From Hymenoscyphus infarciens (lineage: Eukaryota; Ascomycota; Leotiomycetes; Helotiales; Helotiaceae): DNA of 64,000 nt. Each line of letters starts with the position of its first letter. Position 1 is the first letter of the stretch. The DNA is taken from NCBI GenBank assembly GCA_001414345.1, contig LLCB01000138.1:62001-126000 (forward strand). The letters are read 5' to 3'. The notes beneath the pieces were generated by a model, which searched no databases, was not told the DNA's origin, and saw only the letters and a program-made list of their open reading frames with translations. Below, piece by piece: positions 25,165-35,556 of this stretch. The position numbers and the translations under genes are program-made.

Positions 25165-25371
25165 GCTTATTAAATAAGTATAATAGCTAATAGTACTTAC
25201 TCTTTTTACTCTTATATTAGTAAAATACTTAGAAAGCCTCTTAATTAGCTTAAAAAGAAGATATAGAAGAGAGTATAGAGTGAGATACTAGAAGCTAGCT
25301 ATTAAATATAGAAATTCTTAAAATAGTCTTAAATATATATATATAATAAAAAGTAATAAATATAGTAGTAA
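25165..25371 (+). repeat. DIRS split repeat B2, right end of the element
   Basis: Matches B1 over most of its length, ends with the same AAGTAATAAATA word, and borders the MITE sequence TAGTAGTAATATC. Confidence 0.75.
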
Positions 25372-25808
25372 TATCGCCTCCTCGCTATTATATACTTACT
25401 CTCTATTATTTAACTCTTATATTATATTCTTTCTATTATTTTTAGATAAATAAGAGAGAAGAAAGAGAAAGAAGAGAAGAGAGAGAAGTAAGAGAAATAT
25501 TTACTTTAAACTCCTTTTATCTATATTAGGAAAAACCTTCTCTTAGAATATTTACTTATCTTCTTATTTCTAACTCTCTCTTTTACTTATCTACCTCTCT
25601 TACTCTCTTTTATACTCTCTTAGTATACGTAGTATATAGAAGAATAGAATAAGAGAGTAAGAGAGTAAGAGAGTAAGAGTATAAAAGTATAAGAGAATAA
25701 GAGAATAAGATAATATAGTTATATATCTCTTGACTTTTTTAATTTACTATTTATAATTTATAATTTACGATTTAGTTAATTATAGCTTTTAGTATATATA
25801 AGATACTC
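25372..25808 (+). mobile_element. Right part of a TA-type MITE split by the DIRS element
   Basis: Starts TAGTAGTAATATCGCC and ends in the inverted-repeat end TTTAGTTAATTATAGCTTTTAG..., both shared with the MITEs at 46,827-47,513 and 51,588-52,355. The short left counterpart (AGAACAAGTATTATATATA, about 12,030-12,050) lies at the other side of the DIRS element. Most of the MITE's left half is missing. Confidence 0.65.
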
Positions 25809-26343
25809 TAAGTTAGTAGATATTTAGAGTAAAATTAGAAATAAAAAGTTAAAACAGTAATATTAAAGATAGTAATAACTTAGCTAAGAGTTTACTTTAA
25901 GAACGTACTAATTTATATCTAATTTAAAAATTTTAAATAAAACTTCTAGCTTAGCTAGAAGTAAAGAGAGTAAGAAAGTAAGACTCTATACTAGAGTTAG
26001 TAGAGTTTTAGCTAGTTAAAAGCAAAGTTATAACTAAATATTCTCGTATAATCTAAGTATCTAGAGATAATAAAAGAGGTAGTTTTAGATACGATATTAT
26101 CTAAGTTTAGATATAGATATATAGTTATATAAAACTTTATTACTTAGGCCTATATAGGCCGTCTCGTTCTCTTTAGCGATTCAGATCTAAATTAGAGTAT
26201 TTAAAGACTTATTCTTTATTATCTTCTAATTCTAATTCTACTTTAGAAGTAGTAGAAGATTCACTATTAGATCGTAGAGAGTTCGGTTCTAGACTAGAAG
26301 AGGTATTCTAAACTAAAGTACTAATATCTTATAACTTAGCGTT

Positions 26344-26907
26344 AATATTTTAGGTTTCTCTACCTAATCTATTATTCTATTCTATCTTAATACTTCTTCT
26401 CTCTCCTACCTCTATTTTAAAGCTATCTCGTCTTCTCTTATTTTTAAATTCTAGCTTTTCTAGCTACTTCTATTCTATAGTACTTACTTACCTTTCTTTA
26501 CTAAATAGAGAGGCTAGGATAGAAAGAGTTAGACTAGTTAATTTCGCTTAAAGCCTAGAAGATAGGTAGAAAAGAGAGTCTAGGCTACTAATTTCGCTTA
26601 ATATCTAGAAAGTAGATAGAAAAGAGAGTCTAGGTTACTAATTTCGCTTAATATCTAGAAAGCGAGTAGAAAAGAGAGTCTAGGTTCTAATTAGAGAGTT
26701 ATATTCCTAATCCTACTCTAGCTTAGCCTCCTTTTTTTATCTACCTAGCTACTTCTATTCTATTTTTAGAACTTTCCTAGCTACTTCTATTCTAGTTAGA
26801 GTACCTATTCTACTAAACTTAGCCTAGCCTCTTCTATCCTTACCTAAGTAAGTAGCCTATTCTATTCTAAGTACTAGGCTAACTAAGGTAGAGAAAGCTA
26901 AAACACT
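26344..26907. mobile_element. Mutator-like MITE, copy 1 (564 bp)
   Basis: Terminal inverted repeats (left AATATTTTAGGTTTCTCTAC, right complement AGTGTTTTAGCTTTCTCTAC) are flanked by the 10-bp duplication ACTTAGCGTT (26,334-26,343 and 26,908-26,917). No coding capacity. A 9-11-bp duplication is the Mutator-like range. Confidence 0.82.
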
Positions 26908-27394
26908 ACTTAGCGTTTTAGCGTTACTTCTTATCTATAGCTAAAAGATTAGATACTATTTTAGTAAAATTGTTTTTCTAATCTCTCTTCTTTATAATAG
27001 CTAAGTTTTAGAGCTAAGATATAATCTTCTCTTATATATAAAAGAACCTTTCTAATTCTTATACTACTCTAAGTATAGCTATACTTAAGAAGCGACTTCT
27101 AAAATTAGTAAAAGTTTCTTTAGTATATTCTTTATCTTTACTTATTTATAAGAATCTAAAAGTACTCTAAGTATCCTTCTACTTATAACTAGTTAGAAAG
27201 TATATATCTAAAAGAGTAATTATATCTTAAGAGTTATAGAAAGTAAGATCCGATTTAGACTAGTACCTAGGCTTAAGATAATCCCTAGCTAGTCTAGATA
27301 TTATACTCTAAATAAGAGCTTTATATATTAGAAGTAAACTATAGTAGTCGACATTTATATAGAGTCTATTATATACTAATAGCTTCTATTATCG

Positions 27395-27569
27395 TGTCAC
27401 GAGACAAAGGTGGGTTAGACAAAGGATCACCTGATGATCCCCACCTTTTAAGCGAGGAGCATAGTATTTAAAGCCTTATGCTCTCCTCTATAGTTCTAGG
27501 AATTAAGCATCTACTTTAACTTCACTTTGCTTATCCCATGCTCTCGATATAGCTTCTGTAATTGCTATA
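27395..27569. repeat. Short solo LTR-like insertion (175 bp), little RIP
   Basis: It is absent from the related sequence near 3,360-3,365, starts TGTCACGAGAC, ends TA, and is flanked by TATCG on both sides (27,390-27,394 and 27,570-27,574). Its base composition is clearly less AT-rich than its surroundings. Its parent element is not in this window. Confidence 0.65.
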
Positions 27570-28340
27570 TATCGGTATATAGGTAAAATGCCGTTATCTA
27601 AAGATTTAATCTTTTTAGTTATCTTACTTTTTCGTCGGAGAGTATTTGAAGCGGCTTCGATACTAGGTCGAGTAGAGGTAGATTATTAGAAGACATTAGA
27701 GATAGAAGCGTCTCTTAGCTAAAAGGGGTATAAAAGCAAAGGTTAGTTCAAACGAGAGTTCGAAAGAGCGTTAGATTAGAGAGAGTTCAAAGTAGCGATT
27801 TATTAATTTTGAACTATAAGCTCGCTTATTCTCTTTTTAAGCATAGCTAGTCGATCCTTTATCCTTTATTCTTCTACTTCTAAAGTTTATATAACTGTCT
27901 ATATCTAGTCTAAATTTAAGAAGTCCCGCTAGTCTCTTTAACCTTTTATATTTTAGGACCTTTTAGGTCTTAGTATATAGATATAATTAAGAAAGAGTTT
28001 AGAGAGTTGTCTTTCAGAAAGAGAGATGTCTTTAGAAGAGAGTAGAACACCTCGTAGTAGAACTAGGTTCGACATTTCAAAGATATCGGTTTTAGAGAGA
28101 GAGAGAGAGTAGTAAGATTAGATTCGGAAGCCTTCGTAATAACTTCTATAAATAGTCGACTTTACTAAACCTTATATAGTATTCTCTATATAGAGAGAGT
28201 TATTAGGATTCTAAACACTTAGCGTATTTAAATCTCTTAATATATAAACACGATTCTTACTAGCTATCTATAACTAATACTAAACTCTAATATTACTAGC
28301 TATCTAGGAAGTCTCTAGAATCCCGGCTATTTAAGAATAT

Positions 28341-28874
28341 TATAATAGCATACTATCCTAGATAGCTAGGAGTACCTACCATATATGAGGTTTCAGCTAT
28401 AGTTGTTGTTTCAGCTACTGTTGTCTTATATTATCTGTTTTAGGAAGGTTACGTAGGCGACGTATAACGTTGGTCGGTTTCAGACCCTTTTATACTGTCT
28501 AAACCTCTTATATATAGCAGCCTACTCCTAGAGTTAGAGAGGGATAGTTTTTCCTTTTTATATAACGGCACGAAATACACGCTACAGGAGAAGAGGCATA
28601 TAGGAGTGCGTTCGAGACTAGATAACATATGTAAAAACTAGGCACTGATACGGAAGAAAAGGAAAAACTATCCCTCTCTAACTCTAGGAGTAGGCTGCTA
28701 TATATAAGAGGTTCGGACAGTACAAAAGAGTCCGAAACCGACCAACGTTATATGTCGCCTACGTAACCTTCCTAAAACAGACAATATAAGACAATAGTAG
28801 CCGAAACAACAACCATAGCTGAAACCTCATATGTGGCAGGTACTCCCAGCTATCTTAGATAGCATACTATCACA
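28341..28874. mobile_element. Palindromic pair of LTRs inserted as one unit
   Basis: An inverted, truncated LTR (28,341-about 28,556) is followed by a complete direct LTR (28,561-28,874) of the family at 1,628-1,937. The pair is flanked by the 5-bp duplication AATAT (28,336-28,340 and 28,875-28,879). The junction word AGTTTTTCCTTTT occurs both in the inverted LTR and just before 3' LTRs of this family. The unit keeps many CA and CG dinucleotides, so it is less mutated than its host. Confidence 0.8.
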
Positions 28875-28982
28875 AATATTATTATTCTAGTCTAAATCTA
28901 GGCTAAATGGTATTCGAAACAAAAGAAAGTAATAATAAGCTCGAAGAGATATTATTTATACCGTCTCTAGTAAAGAAGAGTT

Positions 28983-29516
28983 AGTGTTTTAGCTTTCCTC
29001 GTCTTAGTTTACCTAGTACTTAGAATAGAATAGACTACTTACCTAGATAAGAATAGAAGAGGCTAGGCTAGATTAGAATCTAGGCTAGGCTAAGTTTAGT
29101 AGACTAGGTACTCTAACTAGGATAGAAGTAGCTAGGAAAGTCCTAAAAACAGAATAAGAGTAGCTAGGTAGGTAAAAAAAGAAGGCTAGGCTAGAGCAGA
29201 ATTAGGAAGACAACTATCTAAAAGTCCTAATTAGAACTTAGACCCTCTTTTCTACTCACTTTCTAGATATTAAGCGAAATTAGAGACCTAGACTCTCTTT
29301 TCTAGACTTTAAGTAAAATTAACTAGTCTAACTCTTTCTATTCTAGCCTCTCTATTTAGTAAGGAAAAGTAAGTAAGTACTATAGAATAGGAGTAGCTAG
29401 GAAAGCTAGAATTTAAGAATAGAAGAAGACGAGATAGCTTTAAAATAGAGGTAGAAGAGAGAAGGATCGTCGAGGTAGAATAGAATAATAGATTAGGCGA
29501 GGAAACCTAAAATACT
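28983..29516. mobile_element. Mutator-like MITE, copy 2 (534 bp), inverted relative to copy 1
   Basis: Same family as 26,344-26,907 but in the opposite orientation, flanked by AAGAAGAGTT (28,973-28,982 and 29,517-29,526). It lies between the internal region and the 3' LTR of the composite element. Confidence 0.82.
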
Positions 29517-29537
29517 AAGAAGAGTTTAGCCTTTTTA

Positions 29538-29893
29538 TATAATAATACGAAATATATACTACTATAGAAGAGGTATATAGAAGTACGTTCAGTAGAATAA
29601 TATACGTAGATACTAGGCTCTAAGATAGAAGAAAAGGCTAAACTAGCTCTTTTCTAACTCTAGAAGAGTAGGTAGCTATATATAAGAGATTAGATAATAT
29701 AAAAGAGATACGAAACTAAACAACGACATACGTTAGCTAATATAAAAGCCTAAACTCTACGAAGTACGTCCGAAAGTTAAGATAGACATATAGACGTATC
29801 TAAATTAGATAACATAAAACAACAACTACTAAAACCTTATATATATAGTATATACTATTTAATCTCGGCTATATAGAATTATATACTATTATA
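29538..29893. repeat. 3' LTR of the composite element
   Basis: 356 bp, pairs with 11,214-11,578, followed by the duplicated CTTAT. Confidence 0.85.
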
Positions 29894-30650
29894 CTTATAT
29901 AAGATTAATATTTAGAATATATCGTCAAATGTTTATATATATATTTAAATAATTTATACGAGCTAAATAAGCTCTTAAATAATATCTTTTTCTAAAAAGT
30001 AAAGCAGGTTTTGAAATATTATAAGTTTATCTTTTATAATATAAATAATTTATTTTCTATCTTTCTAACTATATATACTTATTTAAATAAAGATATATAC
30101 TATTTTAAAGTTTTTACTAGTGAATTCTATTTTATGTTTTAAGTTTTATATTTTATGTTTTTATATTAGCTAACTCTCTACTATTATTTTTCGTATATTA
30201 CTAGAGAGTTAGTTAAAGTTAATATTTCTTTAAAAGACAGTATTTTTGTAAATAGATATCTTTAAAAATAATCTACTTTATAGATAAGAAAGAAGAATTT
30301 AAGTAATAGAAACTAGAGGAATTCTATCTTATTCTAAGGCTTAGTATTTAAGTAAAAATCTACTTTTAGAAAAGGTTTTTCTTCTAGATAGAAAATCAGA
30401 ACTAAAATAATTTAAATAAAATCTACTTAATATTCTCTTAGATATATATACTTTAAGTAAATAATTATATTTAGAAACAATCTTCTATCTAAATAACAAA
30501 CAAAGAATTATAAGAATATATATAACACGAATTTGAAAATCAAGCTATATTTATGAGTCAGCTTACTTTAGTAAATAGATGATTTGAAAATAGATGTTTT
30601 AAAAAGATAGATAAATGAAAATCAGTATATTAATTTATAGGATTGATAAT
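29894..30650. other. AT-rich border of the transposon block
   Basis: No gene on either strand. Composition shifts to a normal gene-region mix at about 30,600-30,650, which marks the island boundary. Confidence 0.65.
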
Positions 30651-30826
30651 AAGGCGTGAAAAGATCTACTCTTAGTTTACTTTCAGAGCATCACTTACCG
30701 TGAACGATTACACAAGAAGATCCGAGTAACTTGGTAAGCTAAAAAGAGTTCAGAAAGTGATAAATAAACGCTAAATCTTAGTGGACTCAGTTGGAATCGT
30801 ACATTTCTCTATCCACACATTTCGTA

Positions 30827-32524
30827 CTAGAGAAGAGACACACTCCCGGCCTCCCAACCCATCTTTTGCTCTATATCCCTAAAAATCAGGTGCAATGGGC
30901 TTACATATGTAAGGTCAAAGTTCTCGTCTGACCCCCAGAGCATTCCAAAAGGGCGAAATTCCTCATCTAACAAGACCGACCCCGAGTCCCCCTGGACGCA
31001 AAATCGACGCTTATCTTCTTTTCCAAGCCCAACTACACACCATTCCCTGGTAACTGACCGGGAAATCTGGCCAAAAGCCGGTCTGACGATGGTGCACTTT
31101 ATTGGGCTCATTTCGGCCCAAGTGCATTCCGGCGTCATTCTCGTTTTCTTCTTCAAAACTAACGAGTTAGGGCGAGGAAGAGGGTCATTTTGCATAGCTT
31201 TGAAAACCGGACCTTTGGAGAAGTAACTTCTGGCCTTTTCTTGTGTAATACCATCAATGATGGTACCGGCAGAGGGGGATTCGAACGGTTCGAAATTCAA
31301 GGAAGAGGGGACATGCTGAAATCCTGTTAGCCATAATTATTGCTACTTCCCGAAAGAAAGGAAACCTACTCGGTTGCTAGCAGCCACAGAAACGCTCGGA
31401 GAAAGCTCGATCAAAGCCCAGTCGCTGGATGCTTCCGAGGTTGGCAGCGCCGAGTTACGGCCATGAAGACCAGAGGTTGCTAGAACGTGGCCAAACCACG
31501 GGTTGAAATTTTCTTTGTCATCTTTCAAGAACCAACCTTCATGTCGAGGTGAGCCTATCTGGCTTTCCGTGGCCCGTATCTCATCAAACGTTGGGCTATG
31601 CATCCATAACTCCGTTTTACCTGAGGTATATCTATACGGTGGTATGCTAGGGTCATTGTTTACGACATGGCAGCATGTCAAAGCAAAAACCTCTCTTGCA
31701 CTATTTCCATGCTTGTGTCTTACATAACAAGCCAAAGTCCCCTGGTTCTCATTGAACCCGATTGAGGAATAGGGCAGTGGTGCCTTGAGAGTATTGAACT
31801 CAGGGTTGTATTTCAACGCCCCCTTTTCCTGCGATTTTGAATCAACAGGAACTTGACCCGGCTTTGCCGAAATCTCAATATGAACCCTACAAAGTGGTTA
31901 GAATTGCTGAGTCTGACGACGAAAAGAAGGAGGACCTACTTTTCCCCGAACCAGTTTGAGGAAAGAAAACTGTCAATATGACTAGCCATCTTGACCGCAC
32001 AGGTCTCGATGTCAGAGAACTCCATGGATAGGTATTCCTGGTGTTATTCATTTAGTTTGTGTAGTGTCCAGCAGTTATTGGGGGTAAAATTGACTTACAC
32101 CAAGACAGAGTGACATTTGAAGAACAAGGGGAAATGTATGCGAAGCTCCGATCCGCAAAAGGTTTATTAAGATCTGGAGGGTGGGATACTCGCGTTTTAT
32201 TGTTGACAAAATCTCCCGATGCAGATAGTTTTCATAAAATGACACCCAAGCTTTATCTCCTTCTTCATTCCCTACTCGCTTTGAGCCAACAGCAACTGCC
32301 CGTTTGTGAAAAGTAGGTGGTGGGCTAGGAAAGGAGTGGTTCCCCGCCAAAAGAATTAATCCTGGAATGCCATATTCATGGCGCTCAGTGAAAGAAACTC
32401 CGTACTTTAATCTAAGTGCCACATCTATTTCCAGTGTCGATATGGTGCATTCAGTGGGAGTGGTTGCCTCTGAAGTGAGCTTTTCTTTTGGGGGGGTTTG
32501 TATTTCGGCGGTGGAGATATCCAT
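30827..32524 (-). CDS. Trypsin-fold peptidase-like protein, 509 aa (gene A)
   Basis: Four exons fit perfectly in frame: 32,524-32,099, 32,037-31,940, 31,886-31,370 and 31,315-30,827. Introns are 61, 53 and 54 nt with GTAAGT/GTAGGT donors and CTAAC branch points in the last two. The C-terminal half has the three parts of a chymotrypsin-type triad in order: His248 in TCCHVV, Asp330 in SSDWALIEL and Ser458 in QGDSGSVL. No signal peptide or membrane segment is seen, so it is probably intracellular. Residues 1-200 resemble nothing I know. The start ATG is preceded by an in-frame stop. A further intron in the 5' leader (32,531-32,600) is possible. Whether it is an active protease or only keeps the fold cannot be told; no neighbour suggests a substrate. 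Confidence 0.78.
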
Positions 32525-34278
32525 ATCTTTCTAATGAAATAGGAAGCAAACAAGACGAGTGGGTGTCAAAATCATATCAAGAAAAAATTTGTGTCCTTAC
32601 CTAGCGCTTGAAGAACTGGAATATGGTGGGAACCGAGTGGCCATGCTTCAAAGCCCAAAGCCGCAAACCAAATATACCTATGAGCATAGCGAGTAGTTAG
32701 TGAAGTTTGCAAACGGCGATTTCAATTGGGCATTCATCAGGTCGGATGTATTGTGGGCAAGGCGACAGTAAAGCGGCAATGAAACAGCCCTCTTGTCAAC
32801 CCAGAAAGTTCTTCACCATGAGAAAAGCCTCCCACCTACTGGATTTCACTCAAACTTTGTTTAGTTTATCACTGTAGAAAAGATAGTTTTAACTTCAAAG
32901 ATTCATAATTTTGAGCAGGCCAAATGGACAAAAAGAAGCAAGAAAACTTGACAAAAAGAGATGGATAGTGGCACCTGTCTAGACTGGTGCAACTCAATGA
33001 ATGTTTGTGACCTACAAGGTGCAAAATTTCTCCTCTCGCTTGGAAAGCTTAACCGAACACAAGCACCCCAAGCTCTCTATACACAGTTGCTATCTTTTGC
33101 CATTAACACTTAGCTCTACTACCTGTAAGAATCTATCTTCCAAGGAACATGCAAGTTCTGGCAAGCACAAGTTGCGAGACTCCAACTCAGACTCCCCAAT
33201 GAAAGGCTTGGTAAGTAACAACAACTTCCAACTTTACTAGCAACACAGCAACCCCCAATGTAACGACTCCTGCACCGAAAGCTGACAAGCCTATACTCTA
33301 TAGGGAAACCCCTCTCAACTCCATCCTCCTCCTTTCCGCATGGGAAATTCGAAAGCGAAACGCGAAACCAAAACAAGCCAGCACAATCCTTCTCCTTCCC
33401 ATCTTTTGTATGCCGCCACCGATTTATTCATCCCTTTCGTGCCACGACAAACATTCCACTCTTGAATTGCTCTCTTCGACATATCCCGAAAACAAATCTT
33501 CGTGGCAGACTATGGGTGCTTTGGTACATCGTGTAGTTTCGTTGCGAAGCTTCCAATAGTTAGGGTTAGGAAGGCTGTTTGGGAAGGGATCAGCGGTGGT
33601 ATTGTTGTTGAGGGAGGGGATAGCTTTAGTAGACGTTTGGCTCAGTGGTGGTCTTATTTGATACATTGTTCTGGGAAGTGGCAGATGACAAACGTGGTGA
33701 TACGGTGTTGTGGTGCTATAATTTACTTGTGGTGCATTGGGTGGTCTTTTGGTGATTGGCATTTGTAAAATTGACCGAAGAAGCTCTCCTTGGGTGTACG
33801 AACATGGAAGATTGAATTGTTGCATAGAAAGCACAGAAGGAATGCTTCTCAAATACATTATCTGTTACTGCCATACCTTCAAAGACTTCATGGCGGTGGA
33901 AGATGCCAGAAATGACTCAGTCGCTGCTTTTTGGAGTCTAGGGGTTACAAGAACTCGGGACTGTAGCCCTTCTACAATTCTCCTAATTCCCCTGGTTTAA
34001 TGAAAGCAATTTGGATCTAATTTTTCACGCTTTTTTAAGATAGCCCCATTGATTCTTCAAGTCTTGGTGAAATAATTGCTATAAACTTGTGAGTTCCAGC
34101 ACCCCCTAGTAGCGTCTGCTTTCTGCTGGGTTTGGTTGTATCACCTTTGATAGATCACGCTCACAATCAAAGTAAAACCATTTGGATGACCGGACGCAAA
34201 GGTCTTTCTTATTCCCGGTTTTCGATTCTAACAATGCGACACCTTGGAAACTCTCTGTTCTGCGAATATTCCACCTGC
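32525..34278. other. Intergenic region, one weak ORF
   Basis: It holds the promoter of the trypsin-fold gene and the 3' flank of the 2EXR gene. A 144-codon minus-strand ORF with a true ATG (33,858-33,424) is rich in Pro, Thr, Ser and Asn. It overlaps equally long ORFs in other frames and has no recognisable domain. I do not call it a gene. Confidence 0.5.
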
Positions 34279-35466
34279 TCAGGCCCATTCAAACAAATCC
34301 CCCCCCTCGATGCGTGGAATATGTACCTGTCTTCTTGCCATCCTAAGACGCTCACCTCTTGTTACATACCTGGAATCCCATTCAAGTTGATCAACTACCC
34401 CCATCCCCGGATCTTTCCAACTCAACGGCTTAACCTCCCCTCCACTGCCCCTATAATCTTCTTCGGCCTTCGCGAAATGCTCTAAGTAAACCACAACCAT
34501 GTCCTCGATTGCATTCGTCATGCTGAAATCCGATTTGTTGTAGACATCATGTGGAAGACGCTTGAGAGACTCGGGATTCGGATCGACTTCGAAGGGTATG
34601 GTTGCATTGCCAATCTTAATAATGATTTTCGGGGTCGTTCGGGGTTGGTCAAGTTTTGCTAATGCTGCGAAAAACATATAGAAGCTTACTGCAGTGAGCC
34701 AGAGCGGATGTCGAAATAAATCGGTGGAGTCGGCAGGGGGGGCGCAGTCTTCTCGATCTGGGGTTGGTTGGAAGAACAGGGTCACCGTCTCGAGGTTTCG
34801 GATACGTAGGAAGTAGTCGTACTTGGTGCGACCGACACGGGCGATACAATATTGTCGACCGGCACCAAAGACATCATTCGCAAAGTGCGAGAATTGCCGC
34901 GTAGAAATCCTCAGGTCGTTTGTCACAAGTATATGTGGTAAAATCTCCCACTGTACATGCTTTATTGTCTCGAAGAGTCCTGGGTTCGGCAATAGATTGT
35001 GTGGTAGCCAGTAGAAACCATTGTAATTCTCCAACTGGAAGACATCTCTGGCAGGATCGAAACACCACCAGGTCGTGATTTCCCTCTCTGCACCATTGAT
35101 TTCCTTAACACGGCTTTGTTGATCAAACCGAGTGATATCTCGAATGGCCAGCTTGTAGAACTTCAACGTTTCCCGTCGAGACTCTCGGTTAACGTGGAGA
35201 GTTACAGGGTAGTATTCTTCGTAGAGTCGTTTGAGGATGGACGGGTCATCTGTCTTGGGGAGAGATTTGATTTTGGTGGGTTGGAGGCGGAGGGTTCGTG
35301 GTGGCAGAAACGACAAACGAAAAATCTCGAGGCGAATTTCTAGTGGGAGATCTGGGAGGTAATGGAAGGCGATGAGGGGTCTGGTTTCCGTATCGTTTGG
35401 CAACGCTGGGTAAGGAGATTCCATTGCGCCTTGCAAAGAGAGGGGAGGTGGTATGGTTGTTGGCAT
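34279..35466 (-). CDS. 2EXR-domain protein, 395 aa (gene C)
   Basis: A single exon. The start chosen is the ATG at 35,466; the frame is open further upstream but with no ATG, and a TTTCAG acceptor just before the ATG suggests a leader intron. Residues about 35-60 (FHYLPDLPLEIRLEIFRLSF) match the 2EXR signature, a fungal F-box-like module of unknown biochemical role. A HVNRESRRETLKFYKL segment about 50 residues later is the usual second block. The rest is typical of these proteins: aromatic-rich, with a WCFDPARDVF motif. It is the neighbour and paralogue of the gene at 36,090-37,214, same strand. An F-box-like adaptor role is only a guess. Confidence 0.8.
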   Translation of the reverse strand: MPTTIPPPLSLQGAMESPYPALPNDTETRPLIAFHYLPDLPLEIRLEIFRLSFLPPRTLRLQPTKIKSLPKTDDPSILKRLYEEYYPVTLHVNRESRRETLKFYKLAIRDITRFDQQSRVKEINGAEREITTWWCFDPARDVFQLENYNGFYWLPHNLLPNPGLFETIKHVQWEILPHILVTNDLRISTRQFSHFANDVFGAGRQYCIARVGRTKYDYFLRIRNLETVTLFFQPTPDREDCAPPADSTDLFRHPLWLTAVSFYMFFAALAKLDQPRTTPKIIIKIGNATIPFEVDPNPESLKRLPHDVYNKSDFSMTNAIEDMVVVYLEHFAKAEEDYRGSGGEVKPLSWKDPGMGVVDQLEWDSRYVTRGERLRMARRQVHIPRIEGGDLFEWA

Positions 35467-35556
35467 GCTGAAATCTGGGTTGGGGGTGGGGTTGGGGAGC
35501 CTGAGGTGGTTGAGAAGGAACCGGCTGACCGCAATGAGTAAATTTTGTGCCTGCAA

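Larger units (their letters stand above)
12051..25371 (+). mobile_element. DIRS/PAT-type tyrosine-recombinase retroelement with split direct repeats, interrupted twice
   Basis: Two repeat pairs are arranged A1 - coding - B1 - A2 - B2. A1 is 12,051-12,081 plus 14,159-14,259, B1 about 24,775-24,970, A2 24,971-25,110 and B2 about 25,165-25,371. Split direct repeats of this kind are the hallmark of PAT/Ngaro-like DIRS elements. The interior reads gag-like protein, a DIRS-type reverse transcriptase, then a tyrosine recombinase. A chromovirus remnant (12,082-14,153) sits in A1 and a Copia element (18,567-24,509) sits in the recombinase gene. The element itself lies inside a TA-MITE and shows no target-site duplication, as expected for recombinase-mediated insertion. 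Without the insertions it is about 5.3 kb. Confidence 0.82.
11214..29893. mobile_element. Composite non-autonomous LTR element carrying the nested insertions
   Basis: A 365-bp LTR at 11,214-11,578 and a 356-bp LTR at 29,538-29,893 belong to the same subfamily. The whole 18.7-kb unit is flanked by CTTAT at 11,209-11,213 and 29,894-29,898. The element's own internal sequence is the family seen at 1,938-4,261 and is found in pieces at 11,579-12,016, 25,830-26,343, 26,918-27,394, 27,570-28,340 and 28,875-28,982. Everything else inside is later insertion. About 100 bp around the central break is represented on both sides, so a rearrangement there is possible. Confidence 0.8.

Noticed and set aside
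33424..33858. 144-codon minus-strand ORF
   Set aside because: Low-complexity Pro/Thr/Asn composition with equally long ORFs in opposing frames; not enough to call a gene.
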